DNA of 64,000 nucleotides from Entoloma clypeatum (taxonomy: Eukaryota > Basidiomycota > Agaricomycetes > Agaricales > Entolomataceae), in NCBI GenBank assembly GCA_963565915.1, contig OY751492.1, forward strand, positions 1,178,001-1,242,000. Direction: 5' to 3'. The notes beneath the pieces are model-generated. The model made no database searches and was not told the origin of the DNA. It worked only from the letters and a program-made list of their open reading frames with translations. This document shows, piece by piece, positions 39,041 through 49,215 of this stretch. Each line of letters starts with the position of its first letter. Position 1 is the stretch's first letter. A program made the position numbers and the translations under genes.

Positions 39041-40341
39041 AACTCTTGGTGAGTGGCGGGAGTTGCCTGCAGATATGGGGCCAGGATTTGCGCGTGTTTA
39101 CAAAGGTATAAGATGAATGCATCGCTCTTCCACCGTCCGAGTACCTTGACTGTTTTGAATGATATCCCTCGCAGGAGATATTCCAGGGTGCCCCCTACTC
39201 ATAGGCCATGTCCTTGTAATGGCTGGATTCCGGCATCGTTGAGGGCTTTCTTGATCCTGTCGATAAAGACTCTCTTGCTCATTACCTTTCCTTTGTGGCC
39301 AGCAACGAACGAATACAGGTGTTCCTCATCACCTGGTTGGTTTAGGTGTAGATGATTCTCGAGAGCTGCCTCTGGATCAGCTGGCCCTTCCTGTTTTGCC
39401 CAGCAAATGTCCTCCCCGTTGTTGGCTGTCTTGGTTCGCGGAATGAACAATATGGTGACGTCTCGACCATCTCGATCCTTTTCCTTACGAACATCTTTCG
39501 CTTTGACATGAACCTTGGGATCGAACGAATTGAGGGTCGGGACCGTGAGCTCTCCCAGCCTTGCAACACCCCAGAAACATGATGTTAGGCATGTGAATGC
39601 CACCGCGTCGAAGTGGTCTTCTAGATCCATGTGTTGGCGAATAGTGTTGATGATCTTGATGGTGAAAGCCTCTTGTGGACTGTGTTTTGAAGTGGTTGGT
39701 GCTTGCCTTTCTACTCCCCTCAGGATGGCCTTCATCTTGAGCGCGTTGAGTCACCACAATATTCCATGGGCAATATGCCATGCCAAAACACTGTTGAGAT
39801 AGTTCGAGGCTGTTTTGCCTGCGTAGACCCCACCTAAGCTCGCTGCGAATGCGCTCAAGAGCTTTTTGTCTGCCGACGCCCTCTGCTCCTCTGAGATGCC
39901 TCTTCTGTCACAGTAGAGGTGATATGCCAATAGACCCGCCCCATAAGCTTCCCGAGTACCCAGCTCCCATGAGCTAAGAGAGACCTCAAGCATCTTCACC
40001 AGGTCTTCATCAGTTAGGTTTAGCTGTTCCCCTCGCTGATCTGTCACATTGCGGGAAGTTAACGGCGTCCACTTTTCCAGCCTGTCTCGACATGGGACAT
40101 GTGGTCTTAGCACCAATGTGACTGGAGTGCATGCTGGGTGGTACTGGGCAGGTGTGACCTGACGGACGACCCCTTGTTGAGTGAGGTTGGTAGGAGGAGT
40201 TCTAGTTTCGCATGCTCTGAGTTGGCAGATTGGACGACCTTTCTCCCTGGGCAGTTTATTCCGAGGAGTTGGGCCTTGGCCATTCGTAAGTAGTACGCGC
40301 TTGCAGGGTGAGGGTTCAGTATCAAAGTTGATGATGTACAT
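39041..40341 (-). pseudogene. DIRS-1 tyrosine recombinase
   Basis: The N-terminal SAM-like core-binding region reads TDEDLVKMLEVSLSSWELGT, YGAGLLAYHLYCDRRGI and NYLNSVLAWHIAHGILW. The catalytic part reads TCLTSCFWGVARLGELTVP (the first conserved Arg), then GHGL and, after a stop, LEYLLRGISFKTVKVLGRWK. TGA codons at 39751-39753 and 39199-39201 fit CGA to TGA. The second replaces the Arg of the HxxR catalytic motif (HGL-stop). The recombinase would insert the element's circular DNA; this copy is dead. It was originally on the same strand as 697-3563. Confidence 0.8.
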
Positions 40342-41302
40342 GGAGAGTTCAGCTGGGATGTCGATGGGATGAAGCAGCCAGCTCTTGGATGGGTACCGAC
40401 TGCGAGATGGGCCGTCTGCAGGATTTCGGGCGCTTGGGACGTAGTGTGAGATGCATCTACTTGCCTGGTCATCGAGGATCTGGTGAATCCACTTGAAAAC
40501 TTCATTGACGAGAAGGCCCCGGCTTCAACCTTTCCACCATCCTTCGACAACGCCCTTGTTGTCCCCATACGCTGCGAAAGTGACTGCCTCGCCAGCTTCA
40601 GATAAGACTGTCCTGATAAGGAACTCAAAACCAACTGCCTGTGCCCAACCAATGTCCCGGCCTTGTGAGTTCCACCCTGGTAAGAGCCTCCATGTGCGCC
40701 AACATTCCCCAATGACGATTGCGATGCCAACTTTGGAGCTTGCATCAGAGAATGCCTTGAGGTCGTAAATGGGACTGGGCCCCAGGATTTGTCTGGATAA
40801 ATTTGCCTTCTGAAGTCGTTGAGTCCACCACACGAGGTCTGTGTTTGTATCCGGTGGAGGGGTGTGTGGACGGAAGGGGTTTGTGCCATGTGCGTACAAC
40901 GCCAGCATGCGTTCAAGGCTGGTAAGGTAGGCCCGACCGGCTGGGACCACGAGGCACACATGCAGCAGTTTGCCAAACAGCTGCTGCACCTCGTGTACAT
41001 TGTGCGTCGACTTCTTCTGCCATTCCCTGATGGCATTAAGGTACTTTTCTCTCTTCTGGTTGGGAATGCTGACCCGTTTCTGGGCAAGGTTCCACTCAAA
41101 ACCCATGTACAGTACCTCGGTGCTGAACGGGACAGTCTTGGTGTGCTCCCAGGGGATGCCCAGCTCCTTGGATACATTGTCGATATGATCATCTCCGTAT
41201 GTGAAAACGGAATCTGACTCTCGACCCACTCCATGCATCGTTTGGACCCTGATCGGCCATGAGGCGTCTTCATCAAACTCTGTCCATCGCCCATCTGGCA
41301 TC
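40342..41302 (-). pseudogene. DIRS-1 reverse transcriptase C-terminal part and RNase H
   Basis: Starts PDGRWTEFDEDASWPIRV directly at the A2 flank gcatc, continuing the RT that ends at 3563. RT thumb: STEVLYMGFEWNLAQKRVSI. RNase H: FSDASSKVGIAIVIGECW (first Asp), EFLIRTVLSEA (Glu) and FAAYGDNKGVVEGWWKG (Asp). It is followed by a TGA at 40525-40527 (Arg expected) and the last motif SARNPADGPSRSR. The frame then runs into the recombinase. Confidence 0.8.
41298..41302 (-). repeat. Target-site half gcatc (partner gatgc at 3559-3563)
   Basis: Complement of the 3559-3563 sequence. See the A1 and A2 entries. Confidence 0.8.
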
Positions 41303-41671
41303 TGTTACGGACTAACGACTACGGACGTATACGCTTACCTTTTCACTTTTACTCATCGGCCCCGCTTACACATATCGTATTATACTTTATTCCCTTTAGT
41401 ATACTTCGCTCCCGTGCTGACTCGCTTTCTGCAGCTGTCTGACTCATTCCGCAGTCAGCTTACTCATTAGTGCATAGCCTTCTGCAGTCGCCTTACTCAT
41501 GCGCACTGCCTTCCGCAGTTACTGACTCATTCGCTACCGCTCATAGTCAGTACTATATAAACCTCATGTACCATAGCTACATTCCTTAGATTTAGCAATC
41601 ACATTGCTCTTCGCCTTTCCATCTTCCTGCATACTCTGCCCGAACCTTGGAACGGTTTGTTATGCATAACA
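41303..41671 (+). repeat. 5' LTR of Ty3-A2
   Basis: 369 bp. TATA-like tatataaa starts at 41554. agatttagcaa at 41588-41598, 34 nt downstream, is the predicted transcript start and self-primer. Ends gcataaca. Confidence 0.9.
41588..41598 (+). promoter_or_regulatory. Predicted transcript start and self-primer of Ty3-A
   Basis: agatttagcaa lies 34 nt after the TATA box start and is the exact complement of ttgctaaatct in the primer site at 41674-41684. The same pair is present in A1 and A3. The match is 11 nt, the length used by Tf1 of fission yeast. Confidence 0.6.
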
Positions 41672-41686
41672 AGTTGCTAAATCTCG
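41672..41686 (+). promoter_or_regulatory. Primer-binding site of Ty3-A2
   Basis: agttgctaaatctcg directly follows the LTR. It carries the 11-nt complement of the LTR start region instead of a tRNA 3'-end match. Confidence 0.65.
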
Positions 41687-41773
41687 TTAGGTTCGCCCAG
41701 AGCGAAGAGAGCAACTACCAGACGAGTCAAGACGTCGCGCTTCTTTGAAGACTTCACCAGTAACCCATTCAGC

Positions 41774-42460
41774 ATGCCAGAAGCCCGACAGGAGGAGCTA
41801 AGTCCTCGAGACAGTATCGATTTTACGCTTATCCAGCAGTACATCGAATCGGAGATCCGTCGCATCCTACAGCAGGTGCTTGACGAAGAACTAGACAACG
41901 ACGAGCATCGCCCCCACGGCGAGATAGCAGAGAGCATCCATCTTGCTCGGCAACACCAGATCGCGTGTTACAACGCCCGACAGAACGAACTCGAAAGCTT
42001 TCGCGTTCAAGAAGGACCTCAGACAGGTCGGATCACAGAGATCAGAGAGTTTATCAGTGTCCAGACAACCGTTATCAGAAGATTGATTAGGACGCTCACA
42101 TCGAGACGTCCCAGAGCCACATCATCACGTCCTACTCGAAGCAGCAGATCTACGCCCACTTCACCATCGAAGAACAACAAACCGAGTACAACCGTTGGGC
42201 ACGAAACGAGAGACTTGACCCCTTCTCGCGACCAACAGACGCGCAGGAACAGAGATTCCTTAGAGATCTACAGAGGAAATACCCCGAACGTTTTGCCACC
42301 GATTCCGCCGACGAGTCCCCTGACGAATTTACTTTTGACTCCGCACAGTCAGATACCGAACAGACACCTAGAACAGGGACTGATTTTCAACCCCTACCTA
42401 TATCCCGAACCCCATCTTCATCCCAACAATCCGACACCTCTCCTACTCCACAGGTTCTAG
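41774..42460 (+). pseudogene. Gag leader ORF of Ty3-A2
   Basis: Begins MPEARQEELSPRDSIDF; charged and helical for about 110 residues. From about 42080 the biologically likely frame switches: another frame reads SYSKQQIYAHFTIEEQQTEY and runs into the Gag ATG at 42463. A TAG near 42090 blocks that frame further upstream. A1 has the same break. Confidence 0.45.
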
Positions 42461-42462
42461 AC

Positions 42463-43230
42463 ATGGCAGAAGCACCGACAATACAAACAATGGATACATC
42501 CAAGATCATCAAAGATCCTGGGATGTTCAAAGACAGACACATCTTCGACGAGTGGTGGAAAGCCACCAAATTATGCATCAGGTTCCAGAAGGGCCTGTCC
42601 GACGATCAGAAGATTCTTGCGGTGTTATCCCGCATGATGGAAGGGTCCGGTAAACACTGGGCCAGCAACAAGTTAGACGACCTTGCCACCGATGGCGAGA
42701 ACATCACCTGGTTAGGGTTCTCAGACGACATCGCTACGTGATTCTCTATTGCCAACAAGTCGGCAGCGGCCAAGGCGAGACTCGAAGTCCTGAAACAGGA
42801 GAAACGCACCATCGACGAATTCTTGGACGAATTCGAAGAGCTCTTGAAGCTGTCAAACCTTGGCAAAGAAACTGGGAAATACATCCTGGAAAAGAACGTC
42901 AACCGCAGAATTTCTGAACAAGTGGCTAGCGATGGCAAGACGTACACTGATTACGCAAAGGAGATCCGAAACAAGGGACGACAGATGGAGGGACATGCAT
43001 TAGTCATCCGAGGGGGTGGCGACACACGCACCGGATCGGGTACCACTTATGGTGGTCAAGGCAAAGCCATGGAGATCGACAAAGCAGGAGTAGCCCGTTG
43101 CTACAACTGTCAGCGCTTTGGTCACCTTGCCAAAGACTGCAAAGCCCCAAAGAAGAAAGATGGTCGTAAGTGTTTCAACTGCGACCAAGAAGGACATATC
43201 GCGCGCAACTGCCGCAAGCCGAAGAAGAAC
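42463..43230 (+). pseudogene. Ty3-A2 Gag (one TGA stop, two zinc knuckles)
   Basis: MAEAPTIQTMDTSKII, FDEWWKATKLCIRF and FLDEFEELLKLSN, then CYNCQRFGHLAKDC and CFNCDQEGHIARNC. A TGA at 42739-42741 follows DDIAT where A1 has Arg, a CGA to TGA change. Downstream of NSGR it is fused, out of frame, to the end of RT. Confidence 0.8.
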
Positions 43231-44939
43231 TCTGGAAGGAAGTCCAGAAGTTCCTTGGATTTGCCAATTTTTATCGACGCTTTATTGAAGGATACTCAAA
43301 CATCGCAAAGCCACTCACAACACTTATGGGAAATACAGCATTCACGTGGGGACCAGCGGCGCAAGAAGCATTTGAAGGTCTCATACGGGCAATCACGACG
43401 GCACCAGTCTTGGCATTGCCCAAACCGGACGGACAGTTCAGGGTCGAAACCGATGCATCGGGTTATGCGATTGGAGCGGTACTTTCACAGAAACAAGACG
43501 ACAAGTGGCATCCCATCGCGTTCTTGTCGCGGACCATGTTCACGGCCGAACAGAATTACGAGATATATGACAAGGAACTCTTGGCAGTCATGGAAGCACT
43601 GAAGGACTGGCGACATTATCTACTTGAAGCCAAGGAACGTTTCGAGATCTTAACCGATCACAAAAACCTGGAGTATTTTCGGCGCCCTCAGGACCTAAAC
43701 CAACGACAGAGGCGCTGGAAGATGAAGTTACAAGACTATGACTTCGAATTGCGACATGTACCTGGGAAGACAAACGCGAAAGCAGACATCCTGTCACGTT
43801 TACCCTGGTACGAGACGGAACTCGAGCCGCAGGACAGCGACCAAATGCTCAAGGAGGGGCTATTTTTGAAACGATTGGAATCAGAAGATGTGATACAAAT
43901 GGAGATGTTCACGGAGGAACAATTCTTTGAAGGGGGTGAAACATCTGATTCCATCAAAATCGGAAACATCACAACCATCGAAAACCCATGGATTGTATGC
44001 ATCAAGGCCTCGAATCACATGGAGACAGAAGTAGCCCAGGGTCTGAAGAAGAATCCTCACTGGTACCAGCAGGAAAATGGCATCACCTACGCAGGAGAAC
44101 GAGTCTATGTTCCACCAGACCCACAATTGCGCCAAGAACTGATGTTTGAAGCGCACGACGCACCAGTGGCAGGACATCCAGGACAATATCGAACACATGA
44201 ACTCCTCACTCGCACCTACTGGTGGCCCACCATCCTACATGACATAAAGAAGTATGTGAAAGGGTGTGACACCTGTCAACGTAACAATATCAGCCGCCAA
44301 AGGAGACACGCCCCTCTACACCCTAACGCCGCGCCGGACAGACATTCAAAGATGCTTCATCTCATCCCGACAACCGTGGAACTATCGGCTGAAGGATTAG
44401 CCAAGATCTATCGGGACCAGATATGGAAGCTTCATGGGATCCCCAAGAAGATCATCAGCGATAGGGGACCACAGTTCGCTGCGAAATTCATGGAGATACT
44501 CTGCCGCATGTTAGGGATCAAGAGGAACCTGTCCACCGCGTACCACCCACAGACTGATGGACAGGCCGAGCGATCGCATCAGGAAACAGAAGCATTCTTA
44601 CGAAACTTTGTCAACCATCTACAGGATGATTGGGCGGAATGGATCGCAATCGCAGAGTTCCAGTACAATGACAAAGAGCACCAGGCAACGAAGCACACCC
44701 CATTCTACCTCAACTACGGTTTACATCCGTGGAAGGGAGAACTCGTGTTAGAGGATACCAATCCGGCTGCCAACGACTTCTTGAAAAAACTCAAACAGGC
44801 ACGAGAAGAAGCCAATGCTGCGCTGAAACAAGCACAGGATCAGATGAAGAAGACAGTTGACACACGGCGAAGTCCGTCTCGGGACTACCGCATCGGAGAC
44901 AAGGTGTGGCTGGAAGGAACTAACATCAGGACTGATTGA
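43231..44939 (+). pseudogene. Ty3-A2 RNase H and integrase, missing protease, most RT and integrase Asp-1
   Basis: Starts in the RT thumb (VQKFLGFANFYRRFIEGYSN). RNase H: FRVETDASGYAIGAVL, YEIYDKELLAVMEAL and LTDHKNLEYF. Integrase zinc domain: HDAPVAGHPGQYRTH and CDTCQR. The core then jumps from LHPNAAPD to RHSKMLHLIPTT, losing the strand with the first catalytic Asp, and continues with IISDRGPQFAAKF (Asp-2) and TDGQAERSHQE (Glu). A TGA at 44937-44939 follows NIRTD where Arg is expected. Confidence 0.85.
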
Positions 44940-45326
44940 CCCTCAAAGAAACTTGATGCACTCCGACATGGACCATTCAAAGTCCTAGAGAAGAAAGAAG
45001 CTAGCGCGTACCTTCTTGATCTTCCGAAGACTTGGAAGATGATTCACCCTGTGTTCAACAAGACCCTGTTGTCACCATATGAAACTCCGAAGTACGCCAT
45101 CCAGAAAAAGAAACCAGCCCCTGATCCGATCATCATCGAAGGACGAGAAGAGTACCATGTGTCTACGATCCTGGACTCTCGAAAGTTCCGCGGAAAAATC
45201 CAGTACCTCGTCCAGTGGGAAGGATATGGCCCAGAAGAGAACACATGGGAACCGCGAGCTAATGTTCAGAACGCTCAAGATTTGATCCGTGATTTCCATC
45301 GGCAGAACCCGTCGCGTCCACGATAA
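44940..45326 (+). pseudogene. Ty3-A2 integrase tail and chromodomain
   Basis: After the TGA the frame reads KKLDALRHGPFKVLEKKEAS, MIHPVFNKTLLSPYETP, KKKPAPDPIIIEGREE and the chromodomain core LVQWEGYGPEENTWEPRA, ending RPR-stop at 45326. The chromodomain is identical in its core to that of A1. Confidence 0.85.
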
Positions 45327-45449
45327 AAGACACCCGTTGAAATCAGCCAACAACATCGACCTCATCAGTCAAAAACCCACCGAGTTCTCCGCTCCGTCTT
45401 CAATATAGCTACTCCATTCTTCCTCTATCTCTCCAACATCCTCCGCACC

Positions 45450-45818
45450 ATGTCCAACATCACCGCCGCCTCCACCAATGCTTCCGATATCAACCCCACC
45501 ATCACCACCCTCATCGGCGAAGCACTCTCCATGCGCGACCAGATCCATGCGCTCAAAACCTCCGTCGCTGACATCCTCCACCGGCAGATGCACATCCGCC
45601 TTCATACCCTCTCCGATTTACCAACCACCCCCACCGCTGAGGAGAAACTCATCCTCAAAAACTATACCAACACCCTTGCTGTCGAGAATCGACGCCTTCG
45701 CCTCGCCGTTCGAGGTTTAGAGTTTGCCACGGCGGTAAATGATGAACTGATAAAGGATTGGGGTAACCGAGTTGACCCTGCCTGGGCCGATCCAAATGGC
45801 AACGATGGATGGCAGTAG
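45450..45818 (+). CDS. Unknown 122-aa ORF between pol and the 3' LTR of Ty3-A2
   Basis: Intact counterpart of 3971-4339, differing at about three residues (for example STNASD for STDASD, GWQ for GWE). It starts 124 bp after the pol stop and ends 37 bp before the LTR. Predicted helical and soluble; function unknown. Confidence 0.6.
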   Translation: MSNITAASTNASDINPTITTLIGEALSMRDQIHALKTSVADILHRQMHIRLHTLSDLPTTPTAEEKLILKNYTNTLAVENRRLRLAVRGLEFATAVNDELIKDWGNRVDPAWADPNGNDGWQ

Positions 45819-45840
45819 GTAGTCTGTGAGGACACAGACC

Positions 45841-45855
45841 TTGAGGAGGGGAACA
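45841..45855 (+). promoter_or_regulatory. Polypurine tract of Ty3-A2
   Basis: ttgaggaggggaaca directly before the 3' LTR primes second-strand synthesis in LTR elements. The same tract is present in A1. Confidence 0.75.
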
Positions 45856-46225
45856 TGTTACGGACTAACGACTACGGACGTATACGCTTACCTTTTCACT
45901 TTTACTCATCGGCCCCCGCTTACACATATCGTATTATACTTTATTCCCTTTAGTATACTTCGCTCCCGTGCTGACTCGCTTTCCGCAGCTGTCTGACTCA
46001 TTCCGCAGTCAGCTTACTCATTAGTGCATAGCCTTCTGCAGTCGCCTTACTCATGCGCACTGCCTTCCGCAGTTACTGACTCATTCGCTACCACTCATAG
46101 TCAGTACTATATAAACCTCATGTACCATAGCTACATTCCTTAGATTTAGCAATCACATTGCTCTTCGCCTTTCCATCTTCCTGCATACTCTGCCCGAACC
46201 TTGGAACGGTTTGTTACGCATAACA
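45856..46225 (+). repeat. 3' LTR of Ty3-A2
   Basis: 370 bp, tgttacgg to gcataaca, near-identical to the 5' LTR (differences include ccgct/ccact and gcataaca/cgcataaca). The right flank gttca is the Ty3-C target half. Confidence 0.9.
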
Positions 46226-46959
46226 GTTCACGTGTTCCGTCTGTCCATCTGACTGCGGATGATAGGCCGTCGAGGCAGCAACCTTGATACCTAGCAGCCT
46301 GTACAATTTCCATGTGAACTTAGCAACAAACTGTGGTCCGTGATTGGAGACGATGGCCTCTAGGAGTCTGTAAAGTTTCCAGACATGTTGAACATAGGAC
46401 TTTGTGGATCCAAGAGCGGAGAGAGCGGAGTGTGTCAGAATGAAATGTCCACATTTTCCGACTGAGTCTACCACTACCATGATAGTGTCATACCCATGGG
46501 CTTCTGGTAGTTCAGTAATAAAATCAACACTGGTCACCTGCCACCGTTCTGATGGAACTGGGAGTGGGTGGAGTTCACCAGAGGGTGCGGAGTGTCGGAC
46601 CTTCATGCGGAGGCATGGGTCGCAAGTTTTGCACTACTGACCAATTAGATGTGCCATATGGGGCCACCAATAAGTGTGCGATACCAGCTCTAGAGTTTTC
46701 CATCATCCTGGGTGTCTGACTACTGGATTGTCATGGTGCTGCGTGATAATTTGCTGTCGAAGCTGTGGACTATTGGGCACGTAAATGTGATCTTGAAAGT
46801 ACAGTAAACCCTCCAACTGTCGCCATTCCACTCTGCAAACAGAGCTAGCTCTGACCGTTGGAAGGGACTTGATTACCTCCACTACACTGTGCTCCAGAAG
46901 GCCATCTCAGATGCCCTGTCGGACCTATTGGAGGAGGTCGTGCTCCTCACCTTGAGTGG
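46226..46959 (-). pseudogene. Ty3-C integrase, N-terminal and core part
   Basis: Core on the minus strand: WQVTSVDFITELPEAHGYDT (Asp-1), IVSNHGPQFVAKF (Asp-2 read as Asn) and STAYHPQSDGQTEHVN (Glu), ending exactly at the A2 flank. The zinc-binding segment upstream (46607-46959) has stops. The C-terminal part is at 6304. Confidence 0.8.
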
Positions 46960-47417
46960 CTACCCCTTGAGTGGCCCGGATTGTGAACATCTCCAGTTGG
47001 AGGAGGACAATGTTCTCATTGTCCTGTGAGCCATCTCCGTTATCCGCAACAGTGCGTCAGACTTCCCCATCGACTTGCCTGGATGATGGTGCATCTTGAA
47101 ATCAAAGCGCGCTAGGTATAGAGACCACCGTGCCTGTCGCCGATTGAGCTTCTGGGCAGTCATGAAGTATTCAAGGTTTTTGTGATTGGTCCAAATTTCC
47201 ACCATCTTCTCCACTTCTTCCAGAAAGTGTCTCCATTCCTCCAGCGTGCAGATTACGGCCAGCATTTCCTTGTTGTGAATTTTGTAGTTGCGTTCCACTG
47301 GGCTAAGGCTTTTGGAATAAAATGTGACAGGATGCCACTTACTGTCCTCTGATGGTTGAGACAGTACCGCTCCGGTTGCAAAATCGGAGCTATCCGCTTT
47401 GACTCACCACTCCTTGC
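46960..47417 (-). pseudogene. Ty3-C RNase H
   Basis: Reads SDFATGAVLSQ-like, VERNYKIHNKEMLAVICTL and WTNHKNLEYFMTAQKLNRRQ, the usual Ty3 RNase H landmarks, with frame breaks. Upstream it is cut by a solo LTR with TSD tgtgg. Confidence 0.8.
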
Positions 47418-47422
47418 TGTGG

Positions 47423-47880
47423 TGTTATGGTTGACAAACCCATGCAATGCTTAGGCATAGAGGCTTAAGTAGCAAAGGCGGATACCAAGATGATTGCTAG
47501 ATCTGGGGAATACATGCAATGTATCTACCCTATATATACTAGAAGGTCGAGTCATCTAGATGACTCTAGAGCGGTTCCAGTCTGACTCCAGAAGCGGACC
47601 CGGAGTAGGTGTCTATGGTAACTGCTGCGGCGTGAGTCAGTGTATCTAAGTATAGTCCAATAAGTAACACAATGTCAAGGATGTGTGAGAGTAACCATCT
47701 AGATATGGTAACGGTGACCATACTGTAGTGAGTAAGCGGAGGCCGGGGCCCGAATGATGTAAAAGTGAATAGTAAGCATGAAACCAATAGATAAGATGAA
47801 ACTGGCCATTAATCAGATAAGGCCTCTATGTCTTGTATCTTGTCCGAGCAATCAATGCCATGGATAGTGAATCCATAACA
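47423..47880 (-). repeat. Solo LTR (458 bp) in Ty3-C pol, related to the Ty3-A LTR
   Basis: tgttatggttgac ... atccataaca, TSD tgtgg at 47418-47422 and 47881-47885. The stretch gattgctagatctggggaat parallels gattgctaaatctaaggaat of Ty3-A, and it has a ctatatatac TATA-like element, so it belongs to a sister family. Confidence 0.9.
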
Positions 47881-47885
47881 TGTGG

Positions 47886-49215
47886 TCAGGGAGGACAAGT
47901 ATTGGAGCAGAGGTGACCCCCCTTCAGACCTCCGAAGGCCCCCACTTCCTTGTCATCCCAGGACCATACACAGCCCTTGATTGTGAGTCGGAACAGCAGA
48001 CGTGCAATGTTGGAGAATCCTTGGATAAAACGATGATAGAAGTTAGTGAATCCTAGAAAGGACTGTACCTCCCACACATTAGTCAGAGTTGGCCACTCCG
48101 ACACTCCGGCAACTTTGACAGGGTCCATTTCAATATGTTCTTTCTCAATAATAAGGCCAAGGTATTCGATCCATGTCTGTTCAAATTCACACTTCTCTGG
48201 TTTTGGAGGCGGTCTAATACTATGTGTGTGATCCTCTGATGCTCCGACAGGTCCGACGTAAAGATGAGAATATCATCAAGATAAACACATACTCCACCTT
48301 CAGTAATAAGATCTTGTAGGATGTCATTCATCATAGTCTGAAAGGTTGAAGGGCTATTAGTGAGTCCGAAGAACATTACAAGAAGTTCAAAGAGTCCCCG
48401 GTTTGTCCAGAAAGCTGCTTTCCATTCGTAGGCTTGATTCGGACATTATTGTAGCCCCATCAGATATTGAGTTTGGTGAAGTATTGAGCGTCCTGAAGCT
48501 TGTTGACTAATTTGGAGATGAGTGGAAGAGGGTACCTGTTTTTGATAGTCTTGGAATTAAGTGATCGATAATCCTGAATGAGTCGGAGGGAACCGTCCTT
48601 CTTTTTGATGAAAAACACCAGAGAGGCCATCGGAGATTTTGAAGGTTGGATCTGACCAGTGGCCAGATTTTCTTCCAAGAACACATCAAGCTTCTTCTGT
48701 TGCTTCAGAGCGAGCAGATACACCTTGCAACCTGTCAGAGTTGCATTGGGGATCAGCTGAATGGCATGGTCCCATATGTGTTCCTCTGGCAGATTGTTGA
48801 AGGAGGTCTTGGAAAATACATCTTCAAAATCATGTAAGTGATTAGGTACGGAGTCGCGAAAAGACTTGGGTTTTTGGTTTTGGAGGAATGCCTCTGATAG
48901 GCATTGTGAGGTGGTTGACGATTCTTGAACAAATTCCGATGTCAGAGGTAGGGCTCCAACGAAGAGGCAATCTCCCTCTTCAAACTCGTCTTCTTCCTCT
49001 TCCTCCGCTTCACCTTCTGATGGCTCATCTGACGATTGTTCTTCATCCTTGCTTATGTCTTCCACACAAGGGCCTCATGGGGCCTCCTCCGCTAATCCCG
49101 CATCCAGTGTCGGACCCATCCAACAAGTGCAGATATGCGCCTGCTCAAATTTGCGGATCTTCCGCTCCTGAGTGGCCTCCTGTTGGAAAGTCTGACATCA
49201 AACTGGACATCGACT
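47886..49215 (-). pseudogene. Ty3-C reverse transcriptase
   Basis: An acidic stretch (EGEAEEEEEDEFEEGD), then FEDVFSKTSFNNLPE, MASLVFFIKKKDGSLRLIQD and YRSLNSKTIKNRYPLPLI, MFFGLTNSPSTFQTMMNDIL, VCVYLDDILIFTSD (YLDD intact) and VQSFLGFTNFYHRFIQGFSN. Frame changes and stops occur near 48440 and 48240, and the solo LTR interrupts downstream. Confidence 0.85.

Larger units (their letters stand above)
41303..46225 (+). mobile_element. Ty3/gypsy chromovirus copy A2, two internal deletions
   Basis: LTRs 41303-41671 and 45856-46225; 4,923 bp. Order: Gag leader, Gag with two zinc knuckles, RNase H, integrase, chromodomain, 122-aa ORF, polypurine tract, LTR. One deletion joins Gag to the end of RT (removing protease and most of RT). 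A second removes the first catalytic Asp region of integrase. Flanks are gcatc and gttca, mismatched to each other but matching A1. Confidence 0.9.

Noticed and set aside
40107..41294. 395-aa minus-strand open frame in another phase
   Set aside because: It overlaps the RNase H and RT segment of DIRS-1, where clear catalytic motifs are in a different frame. This is an out-of-frame shadow.
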